A stretch of 42,258 nt of DNA, from positions 1-42,258 of the forward strand of contig JAISUI010000041.1 in the NCBI GenBank assembly GCA_031272155.1, in the 5' to 3' direction. The position numbers were made by a program, and so were the translations under genes. Origin of the DNA: Tannerella sp. GTDB taxonomy: Bacteria; Bacteroidota; Bacteroidia; Bacteroidales; Tannerellaceae. Positions 27,787-37,591 of this stretch are shown here, in pieces; the stretch's first letter is position 1; every line of letters starts with the position of its first letter. The notes beneath the pieces are model-generated. The model worked only from the letters and a program-made list of their open reading frames with translations. It was not told the DNA's origin and made no database searches.

Positions 27787-28296
27787 ATGAAACGGAGGAA
27801 AATATATCCCATGCCGGAATGGGCACGACCGTTCTTTCCATTATATATGGCATTGTGTATTAGTTTTATATGTTCATGTCATGAAAAGATGGTCATATAT
27901 GAACAATATCAGATGATCGAATCGGAATGGAATAAAGAAAAAGAATTCTATTTCACCTATCAGATACAGGACTTGGAATCACTATATGATTTATCAATAG
28001 AAGTGCGCAACAATAATTGGTATCCGTATCAGAACCTGTGGCTGTTTTGTGCAGAGGAGCAGCCGGTAGGACCGATTAGCCGGGACACGATTGAATGTAT
28101 GCTTGCCGACGATTATGGAAAATGGAAAGGAAAAGGCATCACAATTTTTCATTTAAGTATCCCGATTCGAACTAATTACAAGTTTGAACACAAAGGACAA
28201 TACACATTCAATATCCGGCATGGCATGAGAGACGACGACCTTAAAGGCATTGAAGAAATCGGATTGCGCCTCAAAAAACAAAAGATGGACGACTGA
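27787..28296 (+). CDS. gldH: Gliding motility-type lipoprotein GldH
   Basis: This 169-aa protein has a lipoprotein signal ending in ICSC, with the lipidated cysteine at residue 31, so it should be anchored to a membrane facing the periplasm. The core (YQIQDLESLYDLSIEVRNN, YPYQNLWLF, GKGITIFHLSIPI, YTFNIRHGMRDDDLKGIEEIGL) fits the GldH family. GldH is needed for gliding in Flavobacterium, but it is widespread in Bacteroidales that do not glide, so a general envelope role is more likely. No other gld gene is seen here. Its stop is 5 bases from the stop of rodA on the other strand. Confidence 0.85.
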   Translation: MKRRKIYPMPEWARPFFPLYMALCISFICSCHEKMVIYEQYQMIESEWNKEKEFYFTYQIQDLESLYDLSIEVRNNNWYPYQNLWLFCAEEQPVGPISRDTIECMLADDYGKWKGKGITIFHLSIPIRTNYKFEHKGQYTFNIRHGMRDDDLKGIEEIGLRLKKQKMDD

Positions 28297-28301
28297 ATTT
28301 C

Positions 28302-29741
28302 TCATCGTTCCTTGCGGCTTGCATCTATACGTAAAAATATGAATAATAAGATTGTAAATCCCCAGAGAGATGAGCCGCCATAACTAAAAAACGGTAATGG
28401 AATCCCAATAACAGGCGTAATGCCCAATACCATCCCTATATTAATCAAAACATGAAAGAAAAACACAGAAGCAACGCAATAACCATATATCCTTCCAAAT
28501 ATATAGTCTTGTCTTTCAGCTAAATAAACTAATCGAACGATTAATATTCCGAAAAGCGCCAATACAATAACAGAGCCTATAAAACCAAACTCCTCACCTA
28601 CTGTACAATAGATAAAGTCCGTATCCTGTTCGGGAACGTATTTTAATTTCGTTTGCGTACCATTGAGAAAACCTTTGCCAAAAAATCCGCCCGAACCAAT
28701 CGCTATCTTTGACTGATTCACATTATATCCTGCCCCTCCGATGTCGTCTTCAAGCCCCAGCGATACCTTAATACGCATCTGCTGGTGAGATTCAAGCATA
28801 TCCTCAAATACGTAATTGATGGAAAACAGAAATCCTATCGAGAGCAAGGCGAACAGTCCGATAACAGCGTATTTCCATGTCAAATTCTTAATTGACTGAA
28901 ATATAAGTACCATGATAATGGCTCCTACAAGTCCATTGATCACCCATACAAAATTAACCGGTTTATAGAATGAAACTATCAATCCCGCCAACAATGCAAC
29001 ACCTGTCAAGATAAGAACGAAGCGTATGGTCGCTTTATCCTTACGAATAAGAAATATAAGTATTGTGGTAATCAGCAAGATAAGTATTGAAACAATCAAT
29101 TCGCCAATCGGTGAAGCGCCTAACATCTGATCACCAAACCGGATTACGATAACAAAAAAAGTTACGGAACAAACGCTTGCCAGCAAGATAAAGCCCGACA
29201 TGCCTTCGCGGTAAAGCATCAGGCTGAACGCCAAAAATACCAATGCCGAACCGGTTTCCTTTTCCATCAGAATGCAGGCCATTGGAGTAATAATCAAGAG
29301 CACAATGACAGATATATTCCTGAAAGAAAATGAGTTAAAATTATAATTATCCATAAATTTAGCCAGCGCCAAGGCTGTCGCAAACTTTGCAAACTCAGCC
29401 GGTTGCACATGCACAGGACCGATAATCAGCCACGAACGCGAACCCTTGATGTCAGGCGCCAGAAAAATAGTAATGATCAATAGCAGGACGATCACTCCAT
29501 AAAACAGGTAGGCAAATGTCTCAAAAAAATCTTTGTCCAACATTAATATAATGAACGTAAGGACAATAGCAGACCCCACCCAGATCATCTGCGAGCCGAT
29601 ACGGCCTTCAAACCATCTGGAGGAATCGAAGTCGTAACTTGCACCGTAAATGCTTAACATTCCGGCAATAACCATCCCCAGATAAAGCAAGATGGTAATC
29701 CAGTCCACTGATTTCCAGACATTATTACTCCTGCTGCGCAT
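28302..29741 (-). CDS. rodA: Rod shape-determining SEDS glycosyltransferase RodA
   Basis: RodA (479 aa) polymerises lipid II into glycan strands for side-wall growth, with its partner transpeptidase PBP2. The protein has ten or more membrane helices and SEDS landmarks such as FAKFATALALAKFM, GGFFGKGFLNGTQTKL, PEQDTDFIYCTVGEEFGFIG and GIPLPFFSYGGSSL. The family is usually 370-430 aa; the extra length lies in the middle membrane region (about 170-300), common in Bacteroidetes. Its start lies 17 bases inside the end of mrdA, suggesting coupled translation of the two partners. Confidence 0.95.
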   Translation of the reverse strand: MRSRSNNVWKSVDWITILLYLGMVIAGMLSIYGASYDFDSSRWFEGRIGSQMIWVGSAIVLTFIILMLDKDFFETFAYLFYGVIVLLLIITIFLAPDIKGSRSWLIIGPVHVQPAEFAKFATALALAKFMDNYNFNSFSFRNISVIVLLIITPMACILMEKETGSALVFLAFSLMLYREGMSGFILLASVCSVTFFVIVIRFGDQMLGASPIGELIVSILILLITTILIFLIRKDKATIRFVLILTGVALLAGLIVSFYKPVNFVWVINGLVGAIIMVLIFQSIKNLTWKYAVIGLFALLSIGFLFSINYVFEDMLESHQQMRIKVSLGLEDDIGGAGYNVNQSKIAIGSGGFFGKGFLNGTQTKLKYVPEQDTDFIYCTVGEEFGFIGSVIVLALFGILIVRLVYLAERQDYIFGRIYGYCVASVFFFHVLINIGMVLGITPVIGIPLPFFSYGGSSLWGFTILLFIFLRIDASRKER

Positions 29742-31590
29742 AATTAGGGATGATAACTGTATTTAAAATTCTATCTTCTATATATTTACTTTCTTCTTTT
29801 ATTCCGCCATAAAAGAATTTTTCCATCATCAACTTTGCAATCGGAACAGCGTTTGTCGCGCCAAAACCACCATTTTCCACATAAACGCAAATGGCTATCC
29901 GGGGTTGATTCATCGGCGCAAAAGCGATACACGTGGAATGGTCTTTCCCCTGAGGATTCTCGGCTGTGCCGGTTTTCCCGCATACCGCGATATCGGACAT
30001 ATAAAGTCCTCTACACGTACCGTTTAATACGGCATTTCGCATTCCTTCCACTACAGATTCGTAATGCGACTGCGCGACGGTAGTATATTTTTTTTGAGTA
30101 TATACAGTGTCCAAAGGCATATCTTCAATCTCTCTAACAACGTGAGGAACAATGTAATATCCACGATTTGCAATCGTAGCCGACAGATTGCAAATCTGAA
30201 GCGGTGTAGCCGTTATTTCACCCTGACCGATTGCTATAGAAATAATGGTACTTGAGTTCCATCGTTTTCTGTAAAATCCGTCATATACCTTACTGTTAGG
30301 AATATAACCTCGTTTTTCACCGGGCAGGTCAATCCCCAGTGCATAACCGTAGCCCATCGAAACAACGTGTTTTTTCCATACTTCAAAGGCTTCCTGCACC
30401 GTAGCATACCGTTTTCGATTGTCCAGCATATCATGCAATCCCCAACAGAAATAGGAATTGCAGGAAGTAGCGAGGGCAGAAATTAAACTCAACGGCGAAC
30501 CGTGCGAATGGCAAGCCGGTTTCCCGCCATGATAAGGATATCCATTGGCACAGGTGTACACTTTTTGAGGCGTAATAACCCCTTCTTCCAGAAAGACAAG
30601 GGCTTGCGCTGGTTTATAGGTTGAACCGGGCGGATAGGTCGCATTAATGGAATGGTCTATCAATGGCTTTTGCGGATTGTTTTCCAGCATTTGATAATTT
30701 TTCCCGCGTTGCCTGCCAACCAGTAAGTTAGGATCATAAGTCGGTGAAGAGGCTAAGCAAAGGACTTCGCCCGTAGCAGGCTCTATCATGACGATACTGC
30801 CGACCTTATTCCGCATCAATTTTTCCGCATACGCCTGTAAATCAATATCAATAGACAGAGTCAGATTTTTTCCCGAAACAGGAGCGATGTCATGTTTCCC
30901 GTCTTCAAACTTACCCTTGATATTTCCGCGAGCGTCGCGCAGCAGGATTTCCATACCCTTCTGGCCGCGCAATATCTTTTCATACGACCGTTCAATGCCC
31001 GAACGCCCGGAATAGTCGCCACGCAAATAATATCTGTCCGATTCAATATCTTTCCGGTTCACTTCGCCAATGTCGCCCAAAACCAGCGCCGCATTGGGAT
31101 AACCATACTCCCGAATGGTACGGTTTTGGATATAAAAACCCGGAAACTTGTACAGTTTTTCCTGAAGCATTCCGTACTCATTCGTAGAAAGTTGATTCAT
31201 AAAAACCTGAGGAACATAGGATGAATAACCCGGATTAAGGCTCCTGTTTTTAATATCCTCAATGCGCTTCATGAGAAATTCTTTCGTAATTCCTGTCGTA
31301 CGGCAAAAATCAAGCGTATCAAATGGTTGTATCTCACGCATTATCAGCATAATATCATAAGCAGGCTGATTATAAACCAATAATTTATTATTACGGTCAT
31401 AAATTACGCCACGCGCCGGATACAGCATTTTTTTCAGGAACGCATTACTGTCTGCCCATTCCTTGTAGTTGCCGCTCACAATTTGCAGGAAAAACAAACG
31501 GATGACGAAAACAAGCAAAACGCTTATCATCACGCCGACAATCATATACTTTCGGCCCTCGTACCTGTATTTTGTCTTAATATTCTCCAC
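29725..31590 (-). CDS. mrdA: Penicillin-binding protein 2 (transpeptidase)
   Basis: PBP2 (621 aa) cross-links peptidoglycan in the elongation complex and is a beta-lactam target. It has one N-terminal membrane anchor (about 17-38), a pedestal/dimerisation domain (to about 220), and the transpeptidase domain with all three motifs: STYK with catalytic S323, SCN at 376-378 and KTGTAE with K539. Motifs are intact and give no sign of resistance changes. It overlaps mreD by 14 bases upstream and rodA by 17 bases downstream. Confidence 0.96.
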   Translation of the reverse strand: MENIKTKYRYEGRKYMIVGVMISVLLVFVIRLFFLQIVSGNYKEWADSNAFLKKMLYPARGVIYDRNNKLLVYNQPAYDIMLIMREIQPFDTLDFCRTTGITKEFLMKRIEDIKNRSLNPGYSSYVPQVFMNQLSTNEYGMLQEKLYKFPGFYIQNRTIREYGYPNAALVLGDIGEVNRKDIESDRYYLRGDYSGRSGIERSYEKILRGQKGMEILLRDARGNIKGKFEDGKHDIAPVSGKNLTLSIDIDLQAYAEKLMRNKVGSIVMIEPATGEVLCLASSPTYDPNLLVGRQRGKNYQMLENNPQKPLIDHSINATYPPGSTYKPAQALVFLEEGVITPQKVYTCANGYPYHGGKPACHSHGSPLSLISALATSCNSYFCWGLHDMLDNRKRYATVQEAFEVWKKHVVSMGYGYALGIDLPGEKRGYIPNSKVYDGFYRKRWNSSTIISIAIGQGEITATPLQICNLSATIANRGYYIVPHVVREIEDMPLDTVYTQKKYTTVAQSHYESVVEGMRNAVLNGTCRGLYMSDIAVCGKTGTAENPQGKDHSTCIAFAPMNQPRIAICVYVENGGFGATNAVPIAKLMMEKFFYGGIKEESKYIEDRILNTVIIPNYAQQE

Positions 31591-32095
31591 TTCTTCGTTT
31601 GATATTGAACGCCTCTATGATAAATATGCACAAAGTCGTTAACAGAATGCTTGTAAAGATACGCAAAAACAGGAAACCGGGATCAAAAAGCGACACGGAT
31701 TCGATCAGGAACAGCGCTAAATGATGAATTACAACCATAGAAAGAACGTAGCGCATGAAAACGCCCGTCCCTAATGTCTGATACGAAGGCGTAATGCCTT
31801 CTACCAGGTCTTTGTCCACGAAAGCCAGCAATAACGGCTGGCGCAAAATGCCTATCAGCGAACAGGCAGCGGCGTGCATTCCCAATGTATTGGAAAAGAG
31901 ATCAATCACAATTCCAAGAAAGAACGACAGGAACACAAGTTGAGAACGGCTAATGCTTATCGGGGCTTTGAGGATGACGTAAATATAAATGAACGGAGTG
32001 ACCATATTAAATAAATGGATATTATTTAACAGCATCACTTGTAACAATATAAATACAAGCAGGTTAATCAATATTTTAAACCAGTTCTTAATCAT
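31577..32095 (-). CDS. mreD: Rod shape-determining protein MreD
   Basis: This small integral membrane protein (172 aa) has about five hydrophobic segments and is part of the MreBCD-RodA-PBP2 elongation complex. Sequence conservation in MreD is low; the call rests on size, topology, the PFIYIYVILKAPI and LVFLSFFLGIVIDLFS segments and its place between mreC and mrdA. It overlaps mreC by 8 bases and mrdA by 14. Confidence 0.88.
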   Translation of the reverse strand: MIKNWFKILINLLVFILLQVMLLNNIHLFNMVTPFIYIYVILKAPISISRSQLVFLSFFLGIVIDLFSNTLGMHAAACSLIGILRQPLLLAFVDKDLVEGITPSYQTLGTGVFMRYVLSMVVIHHLALFLIESVSLFDPGFLFLRIFTSILLTTLCIFIIEAFNIKRRSGEY

Positions 32096-32942
32096 TTTTC
32101 CTTGCCTCCCGTTCTACTTCCAATTGTTCATTGCGAAAGTTGTTTTTAATTACACGCACGTATTTCAACCGCTGAAAATCAGTAGCCAGCTTAATTTTTA
32201 GCGAGTAGAAATTGTTATCATTGTTATCATTGAAATTTTCGATGGTGCCGACAATGATGCCAGCCGGGAAAATAGCTGAATATCCGCTTGTTACGATCGT
32301 ATCGCCCACAGCAAATTCGGCATGGCGCGGAATTTCTTCCAGATCGGCATACCGCAGGTCGGACGTTTTCGTCCATATCAGCGAGCCGTAGTAATTATCC
32401 TTATACAATTTGCAACTGAGCCTGGATTTAGGATTTAACAGCGGGATTATCACCGAAAAATGTTCATTCACCGTAGAGACAATTCCCACTACACCACTGA
32501 CGGAAACGACGCCCATATCGGGTTGGATGCCGTCTTTCCAACCCTTATTGATTGTGAGATAATTCGCTATGTGCACAATACCGTTGTTTACGATTTCAGC
32601 GGCAATATATTGATATGCGTCCAATATCGAATCAGGGACAGTATTTTCATACACAAGCGATTCCGAACGCAACGTTTCCTGCGCCCGCTGCAACCGGAGG
32701 ATTTCCTGTTCTAATCGGCTGATTCGATCAAACAGCATCTTGTTTTCAGAACGCAACCCCAAATAAGACATAACAGATGCAGATACCGAAGATATGTATC
32801 CGGTAACGACGCTTGACGAACTCAGGATGACATTTCGTTGATAGGCATTATAACTGAATAAACACGTAAACGAAATAATCTCACATAGTATAAACGCAAG
32901 CCAGTGCCTTTTACCGACAAGAAATTCAAGCAGTTTCTGCAT
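32088..32942 (-). CDS. mreC: Rod shape-determining protein MreC
   Basis: MreC (284 aa) has one N-terminal membrane helix (about 13-35), a coiled-coil region (about 60-95, RISRLEQEILRLQRAQETL) and a periplasmic beta domain with GVVSVSGVVGIVSTVNEHFS and VGDTIVTSGYSAIFPAGIIVG. It activates the PBP2-RodA synthase from the periplasmic side. It starts 15 bases after mreB. Confidence 0.95.
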   Translation of the reverse strand: MQKLLEFLVGKRHWLAFILCEIISFTCLFSYNAYQRNVILSSSSVVTGYISSVSASVMSYLGLRSENKMLFDRISRLEQEILRLQRAQETLRSESLVYENTVPDSILDAYQYIAAEIVNNGIVHIANYLTINKGWKDGIQPDMGVVSVSGVVGIVSTVNEHFSVIIPLLNPKSRLSCKLYKDNYYGSLIWTKTSDLRYADLEEIPRHAEFAVGDTIVTSGYSAIFPAGIIVGTIENFNDNNDNNFYSLKIKLATDFQRLKYVRVIKNNFRNEQLEVEREARKND

Positions 32943-32957
32943 TCTGGAAACAAGGGA

Positions 32958-33977
32958 TTACCTGATAAGGAATTTGAATCTATGAATATTCTTCAATGCG
33001 ATACCATTCCCTTTGGCGACGGCATGCAACGGGTCGTCGGCCACATGGAACGGGATATTTATCTTATCGCTGAACCGTTTATCCAATCCCCGCATAAGAG
33101 CGCCTCCACCGGTCAGATAAATTCCGTTCCGGACAATATCAGCGTACAATTCTGGCGGCGTTTTTTCCAGGGCGCTCAGGATGGCCGCTTCCATTTTGGA
33201 GATAGATTTATCCAAGCAATGCGCGATTTCCTGATACGAAATCGGCACTTCCATCGGAAGAGCAGTCATCTGGTTCGGGCCGCGAACGACGAAATCTTCC
33301 GGAGGATTATCCAGCGCAGTCAAGGCGGAGCCTACATTAATTTTGACTCTTTCGGCGGTTGTTTCGCCGATTTTCATATTATGCTGACGACGCATGTATT
33401 CCATAATATCAGCCGTCAGGTCGTCGCCGGCGATACGGATAGACTGGTCGGCGACAATGCCTCCAAGCGATATGACGGCAATTTCCGTCGTACCACCGCC
33501 GATATCCACAATCATATTGCCCTCAGGAGCTTCGACATCAATACCGATACCGATAGCGGCAGCCATCGGTTCCTTAAGAATAAAAACATCCCGCCCGCCG
33601 GCATGTTCCGAAGAATCGCGCACAGCGCGAAGTTCCACTTCCGTAGCGCCGGAAGGGATGGATATTACAATCCTGAGCGGCGGTGAAAACCAGCGATTCT
33701 TAAAATGAATCATCTTAATCATGCCGCGTATCATCTGTTCTGCTGCATAAAAATCGGCAATCACGCCATCACGCAACGGGCGGGTGATACGTATGTTTTC
33801 ATGCGCTCTTTCATACCATCGCCGGGCTTCTTCGCCAACGGCCAATACTTTATCTGTTCGGCTGTCCAACGCTACTACCGAAGGGGCATCTACAACAATT
33901 TTCCCATCACATACGATGATGGTATTCGCTGTCCCCAAATCAATTGCTAATTCCTGTGTAAAAGAGAAAAGTCCCAT
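32958..33977 (-). CDS. mreB: Actin-like cell shape protein MreB
   Basis: MreB (339 aa) forms membrane-bound filaments that direct side-wall synthesis. The actin-fold motifs are intact: phosphate 1 DLGTANTIIVCDGKIV near the N-terminus, phosphate 2 NMIVDIGGGTTEIAVISLGG, and the adenosine motif GIYLTGGGALMRGLD. A hydrophobic N-terminal stretch (MGLFSFTQELAID) may help membrane attachment. It starts 16 bases after purH, so the two are probably co-transcribed. The presence of the full mre set predicts a rod or elongated cell. Confidence 0.97.
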   Translation of the reverse strand: MGLFSFTQELAIDLGTANTIIVCDGKIVVDAPSVVALDSRTDKVLAVGEEARRWYERAHENIRITRPLRDGVIADFYAAEQMIRGMIKMIHFKNRWFSPPLRIVISIPSGATEVELRAVRDSSEHAGGRDVFILKEPMAAAIGIGIDVEAPEGNMIVDIGGGTTEIAVISLGGIVADQSIRIAGDDLTADIMEYMRRQHNMKIGETTAERVKINVGSALTALDNPPEDFVVRGPNQMTALPMEVPISYQEIAHCLDKSISKMEAAILSALEKTPPELYADIVRNGIYLTGGGALMRGLDKRFSDKINIPFHVADDPLHAVAKGNGIALKNIHRFKFLIR

Positions 33978-33993
33978 ATTTTTCCTTTCTTAT

Positions 33994-35517
33994 CTAATGT
34001 TTAAAGTGACGTACACCTGTCTTTACCATACTCATTTCATGCTCATTGCAATATTCTACCGAGAGCATATCATTGACGGATCCGCCAGGCTGGATAATCG
34101 CCCGGATACCTGCTTTGTCCGCAATTTCAACGCAGTCGGGGAACGGAAAGAATGCGTCCGAAGCCATCACCGCCCCATTGAGATCAAAATGGAAAGCAGC
34201 GGCTTTTTCAATCGCCTGTTTCAATGCATCAACCCGCGAAGTCTGGCCAATGCCGCTGGCGCAAAGCTGTTTGTTTTTTACCAGCGTAATAGCATTCGAC
34301 TTGCTGTGTTTCACCAACTTATTGGCAAACAGCAAATCCTCTATTTCCCGCTCATCCGGCGTCCTGTTTGTCATCGGCTCCAAATCCCCTGCCGTCTGGA
34401 CACTCAAGTCTTTATCCTGAACCAGCACGCCATTCAGCAAGGAACGATATTGCCGGGTCTGCAACTCCCCGTTTTTCAGCAGCAGGATGATACGGTTCTT
34501 CTTTTGTTTCAGCACATTAAGAGCATCAATGGTATAGTCCGGCGCAATGATTACTTCAAAGAAAATCTTGTTAATTTCTTCAGCTACATCTTTATCTATC
34601 ACACCATTCGTAACCAATATTCCGCCAAAGGCCGAGACCGGATCGCCGGCCAATGCGTCTTTCCACGCTTCCAGAATGGTTGGGCGGGAAGCCACGCCAC
34701 AGGCATTGTTATGCTTCAAAACCGCAAATGTCCATTCATCAAATTCATTCATTAACGAAAGCGCCGAATCTATGTCGAGCAGGTTGTTGTAAGATATTTC
34801 TTTCCCGTGCAGTTGCTCAAACAATTCGTCGAATTTCCCGTAGAATATCCCTTTCTGATGCGGGTTTTCACCATATCGCATCACTTTGGGCTGATTGATT
34901 GCCATACGGAAAGCGCTTTGCTCTTCCCTGTCAAAATAGTTAAAGATCGCCGTATCGTAGGCGGATGACACACCGAAAGCCTCTTTTGCAAACCAGGATC
35001 TTTCCTTGAGGGTAGTAATGGCTCCTTTGTCTTCAAGCAGCAGTTTGAATGGCTCATATTGCGCTTTGGACGCAACAATCACCACATCATCATAATTTTT
35101 GGCGGCCGCCCGAATGAGCGATATCCCCCCGATATCAATTTTTTCAATGATGTCGGCCTCGTCCGCACCGGAGGCTACGGTTTCCTCAAAGGGATAAAGA
35201 TCTACAATAACCAGATCTATTTCGGGTATTTCATATTGCGCCGTCTGTTGTATATCACTCTCATTGTCGCGACGGGTCAGGATTCCGCCAAACACTTTCG
35301 GGTGCAGCGTTTTCACGCGCCCTCCCAGAATAGAAGGATAGCCCGTCAAATCTTCCACGGCTGCGCATGGAAAGCCTAACGATTCGATGAATGTTTTTGT
35401 ACCTCCTGTGGACAGAAACTTCACTCCTTCGTTGTGAAGTTTTGTCAGGATATCATCCAGTCCGTCTTTGTGATATACAGAGATTAATGCATGTTTTATC
35501 TGTTTTTCTTCCGTCAT
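33994..35517 (-). CDS. purH: Bifunctional AICAR transformylase / IMP cyclohydrolase
   Basis: PurH (507 aa from this start) carries out the last two steps of de novo purine synthesis, from AICAR to IMP. The N-terminal IMP cyclohydrolase (MGS-like) domain has LISVYHKDGL, FLSTGGT and GGRVKTLHPKVFGGIL. The C-terminal transformylase domain has RYGENPHQKG, LKHNNACGVA and the terminal region AIIQPGGSVND and TGVRHFKH. I chose the ATG at 35517 (MTEEKQIKHALIS). The longer frame begins with GTG at 35544, which lies inside a -7 promoter element. It heads the purH-mreBCD-mrdA-rodA series. Confidence 0.96.
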   Translation of the reverse strand: MTEEKQIKHALISVYHKDGLDDILTKLHNEGVKFLSTGGTKTFIESLGFPCAAVEDLTGYPSILGGRVKTLHPKVFGGILTRRDNESDIQQTAQYEIPEIDLVIVDLYPFEETVASGADEADIIEKIDIGGISLIRAAAKNYDDVVIVASKAQYEPFKLLLEDKGAITTLKERSWFAKEAFGVSSAYDTAIFNYFDREEQSAFRMAINQPKVMRYGENPHQKGIFYGKFDELFEQLHGKEISYNNLLDIDSALSLMNEFDEWTFAVLKHNNACGVASRPTILEAWKDALAGDPVSAFGGILVTNGVIDKDVAEEINKIFFEVIIAPDYTIDALNVLKQKKNRIILLLKNGELQTRQYRSLLNGVLVQDKDLSVQTAGDLEPMTNRTPDEREIEDLLFANKLVKHSKSNAITLVKNKQLCASGIGQTSRVDALKQAIEKAAAFHFDLNGAVMASDAFFPFPDCVEIADKAGIRAIIQPGGSVNDMLSVEYCNEHEMSMVKTGVRHFKH

Positions 35518-35543
35518 TTCATCCTTGTTTGATAAATTCCGCA

Positions 35544-35551
35544 CAAAAATA
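35544..35551 (-). promoter_or_regulatory. -7 element upstream of purH-mre operon
   Basis: On the minus strand TATTTTTG fits TANNTTTG and lies 27 bases before the purH ATG. No clear TTTG is seen 19-20 bases further upstream, so this is a partial match. Confidence 0.4.
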
Positions 35552-35621
35552 CGGTTTTATTTTGAAATGAGGCATATAATCAGGTAAGAAAAAAACAATA
35601 AAACGAAAATATAATTGACAA

Positions 35622-36776
35622 TCAGCCCAATAAATCTCTGAATTTATTGAAAATCCGTTCTTTGACGGACTGATTAGGACGGAAACTTTCCGACGGTTCC
35701 ATTTCTTTGATTTTTTCTTTTTCGGCTGCAGTAATCTTTTCAGGGATATACACATTGATATTAATTAACAAATCGCCGGTTCCATAACTGTTTACCGAAG
35801 GCAATCCTTTATTTCTCAATCGGAGCACCTTTCCGGGTTGCGTACCCGGTTCAATTTTCACCTTGACTTTGCCGTCAATTGTAGGCACTTCGATCGAATC
35901 GCCCAGAATAGCTTGTGGAACAGTAAGCAACAAATTATATATCAAATCGTTTTCGTCGCGAATCAATTCCGGATGTTTTTCCTCTTCAATCACGACCAAC
36001 AAATCGCCATTGACGCCTCCACGGCGAGCGGCATTTCCTTTTCCACGCACGGCAAACTGCATCCCTTCGGCTACGCCGGCAGGAATCTGGATCGTGATAA
36101 TATCGTCGCCCGTGACAATCCCCTCGCCGTTACATTCGGGACATTTTTTGGTAATCGTCTGGCCGGAACCGCCGCAAGCCGAACAGGTTGATTGCATCTG
36201 CATCTGCCCGAGAAGCGTGTTTTTTACCTGTGTCACATAACCATTGCCCTTACATGTTGGACACGTAGTGATGGCATTACTGTCTTCTGCGCCCGAGCCA
36301 TGGCATTTAGTGCACGGCACATATTTTTTGACTTTAATCTTTTTCTCCACTCCGGCAGCAACCTCTTTCAGCGTCAGTTTGACCTTGACGCGAAGGTCGG
36401 AGCCGCGTTGCACCGTCTTTCTCTGCTGCGAACCGCCAAAGCCGCCGAACCCGCGGAACGAACTGAAATGACCGCCAAAAAGATGACCGAACTGGGCGAA
36501 AATATCGTCCAGCGTCATTCCTTCGCCCTCAAAGCCGCCTTGCGAAGCGCCGCCCACGCCTGCATGACCGAACTGGTCGTAACGCTGGCGTTTCTGTTCG
36601 TCACTCAAAACGTCGTAGGCTTCAGCGGCCTCCTTGAATTTTTCCTCCGCTTCTTTATTTCCAGGATTTTTATCCGGATGAAATTCGAGCGCTTTTTTGC
36701 GGTACGCTTTTTTTATTTCATCAGCCGATGCGTTGCGGGCAACGCCCAGCACTTCATAATAGTCTCGTTTTGCCAT
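35622..36776 (-). CDS. dnaJ: Chaperone protein DnaJ
   Basis: DnaJ (384 aa) delivers unfolded proteins to DnaK and stimulates its ATPase. The J domain (1-70) has the HPD motif ([10 protein letters not shown]). A Gly/Phe-rich region (about 72-120) follows, then four CxxCxGxG repeats of the zinc domain ([32 protein letters not shown]) and the C-terminal substrate-binding domains. All repeats are intact. It follows grpE by 31 bases; dnaK is not in the window. Confidence 0.98.
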   Translation of the reverse strand: MAKRDYYEVLGVARNASADEIKKAYRKKALEFHPDKNPGNKEAEEKFKEAAEAYDVLSDEQKRQRYDQFGHAGVGGASQGGFEGEGMTLDDIFAQFGHLFGGHFSSFRGFGGFGGSQQRKTVQRGSDLRVKVKLTLKEVAAGVEKKIKVKKYVPCTKCHGSGAEDSNAITTCPTCKGNGYVTQVKNTLLGQMQMQSTCSACGGSGQTITKKCPECNGEGIVTGDDIITIQIPAGVAEGMQFAVRGKGNAARRGGVNGDLLVVIEEEKHPELIRDENDLIYNLLLTVPQAILGDSIEVPTIDGKVKVKIEPGTQPGKVLRLRNKGLPSVNSYGTGDLLININVYIPEKITAAEKEKIKEMEPSESFRPNQSVKERIFNKFRDLLG

Positions 36777-36807
36777 TATTCGTATGTTTTTGTCTGTGGT
36801 GATTCCA

Positions 36808-37380
36808 TTATTCGCCCACCACCACTTTGGCGTGCCGTATCACTTTGTCGTACAGCGTGTATCCTGTCTGGATACATTCCAGCACCTTGCCTTTCATTGC
36901 TTCTTCCGGTGCGGGAATGGCGGCAATTGCTTCAAAATGTTCCGTATCAAACGATTGCCCAACTGCTTCGATAGCTTTAACGCCCTGATGCGACAAATAC
37001 GCCATAAATTTATTGTATATCAAATCAATACCCTGTACTATTGCCGTCATATCCTCCGTATGCCGGATATTATCCAAGGCGCGTTCAAAGTCGTCAATCA
37101 CCGGCAACAGGCCGGTCAATGCCGCTTCGCCGCCACTTTTAATCAAATCGGCCTTTTCACGCAAAGTACGTTTCCGGTAGTTATCAAATTCGGCCATCAG
37201 ACGAAGGTATGAGTCATTCAATTTGCTGTATTTTACGACAATATCTTCCGTATCCTCTTCCGCAAGCGTTTCATCAGCCACATTGTCAGTTTCTGCAACA
37301 TCATCGGACATATTTACTGTATCATTCTGCAATTTTGTCGCATCTTCTTCTTCCGGATCCTGTTCTTTTCTTGCTTTCAT
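36808..37380 (-). CDS. grpE: Nucleotide exchange factor GrpE
   Basis: GrpE (190 aa) releases ADP from DnaK. It has an acidic disordered N-terminus (about 1-50), a long coiled helix ([22 protein letters not shown]) and the beta domain with the signature [41 protein letters not shown]. Its upstream gap (37381-37591) is shared with the divergent PDZ gene. A TATATTTG at 37513-37506 on the minus strand is a possible but unsupported -7 element. I saw no CIRCE repeat. Confidence 0.96.
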   Translation of the reverse strand: MKARKEQDPEEEDATKLQNDTVNMSDDVAETDNVADETLAEEDTEDIVVKYSKLNDSYLRLMAEFDNYRKRTLREKADLIKSGGEAALTGLLPVIDDFERALDNIRHTEDMTAIVQGIDLIYNKFMAYLSHQGVKAIEAVGQSFDTEHFEAIAAIPAPEEAMKGKVLECIQTGYTLYDKVIRHAKVVVGE

Positions 37381-37547
37381 TTTCTTTATCTAATTTATTT
37401 TTATTCAAGAATATTATTTTTATATGCCTCATTATCACCAAAATAAGACATTCGACATCTTTCTTTCCCCTGTATCGGAAAGCCGGTCGTTTTCTCATAT
37501 ATTATCAAATATATTGCCAACAATGCAGATTGAAATAAAAAAATCGC

Positions 37548-37555
37548 TACCTTTG
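37548..37555 (+). promoter_or_regulatory. -7 element upstream of the two-PDZ gene
   Basis: TACCTTTG matches TANNTTTG and lies 36 bases before the ATG at 37592. The -33 region is AT-rich without a well placed TTTG. Confidence 0.45.
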
Positions 37556-37591
37556 TATTTTGAAAACATAATCTTATAGGAAGTGATCAGT

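Noticed and set aside
33784-34755. Long plus-strand frame of 323 codons opposite mreB and purH
   Set aside because: It lies antisense to two clearly conserved genes, has no recognisable domain, and is explained by codon bias of the genes on the other strand.
35518-35544. GTG start nine codons upstream of purH
   Set aside because: It overlaps the -7 element at 35544-35551. The ATG at 35517 gives the usual 507-residue protein.
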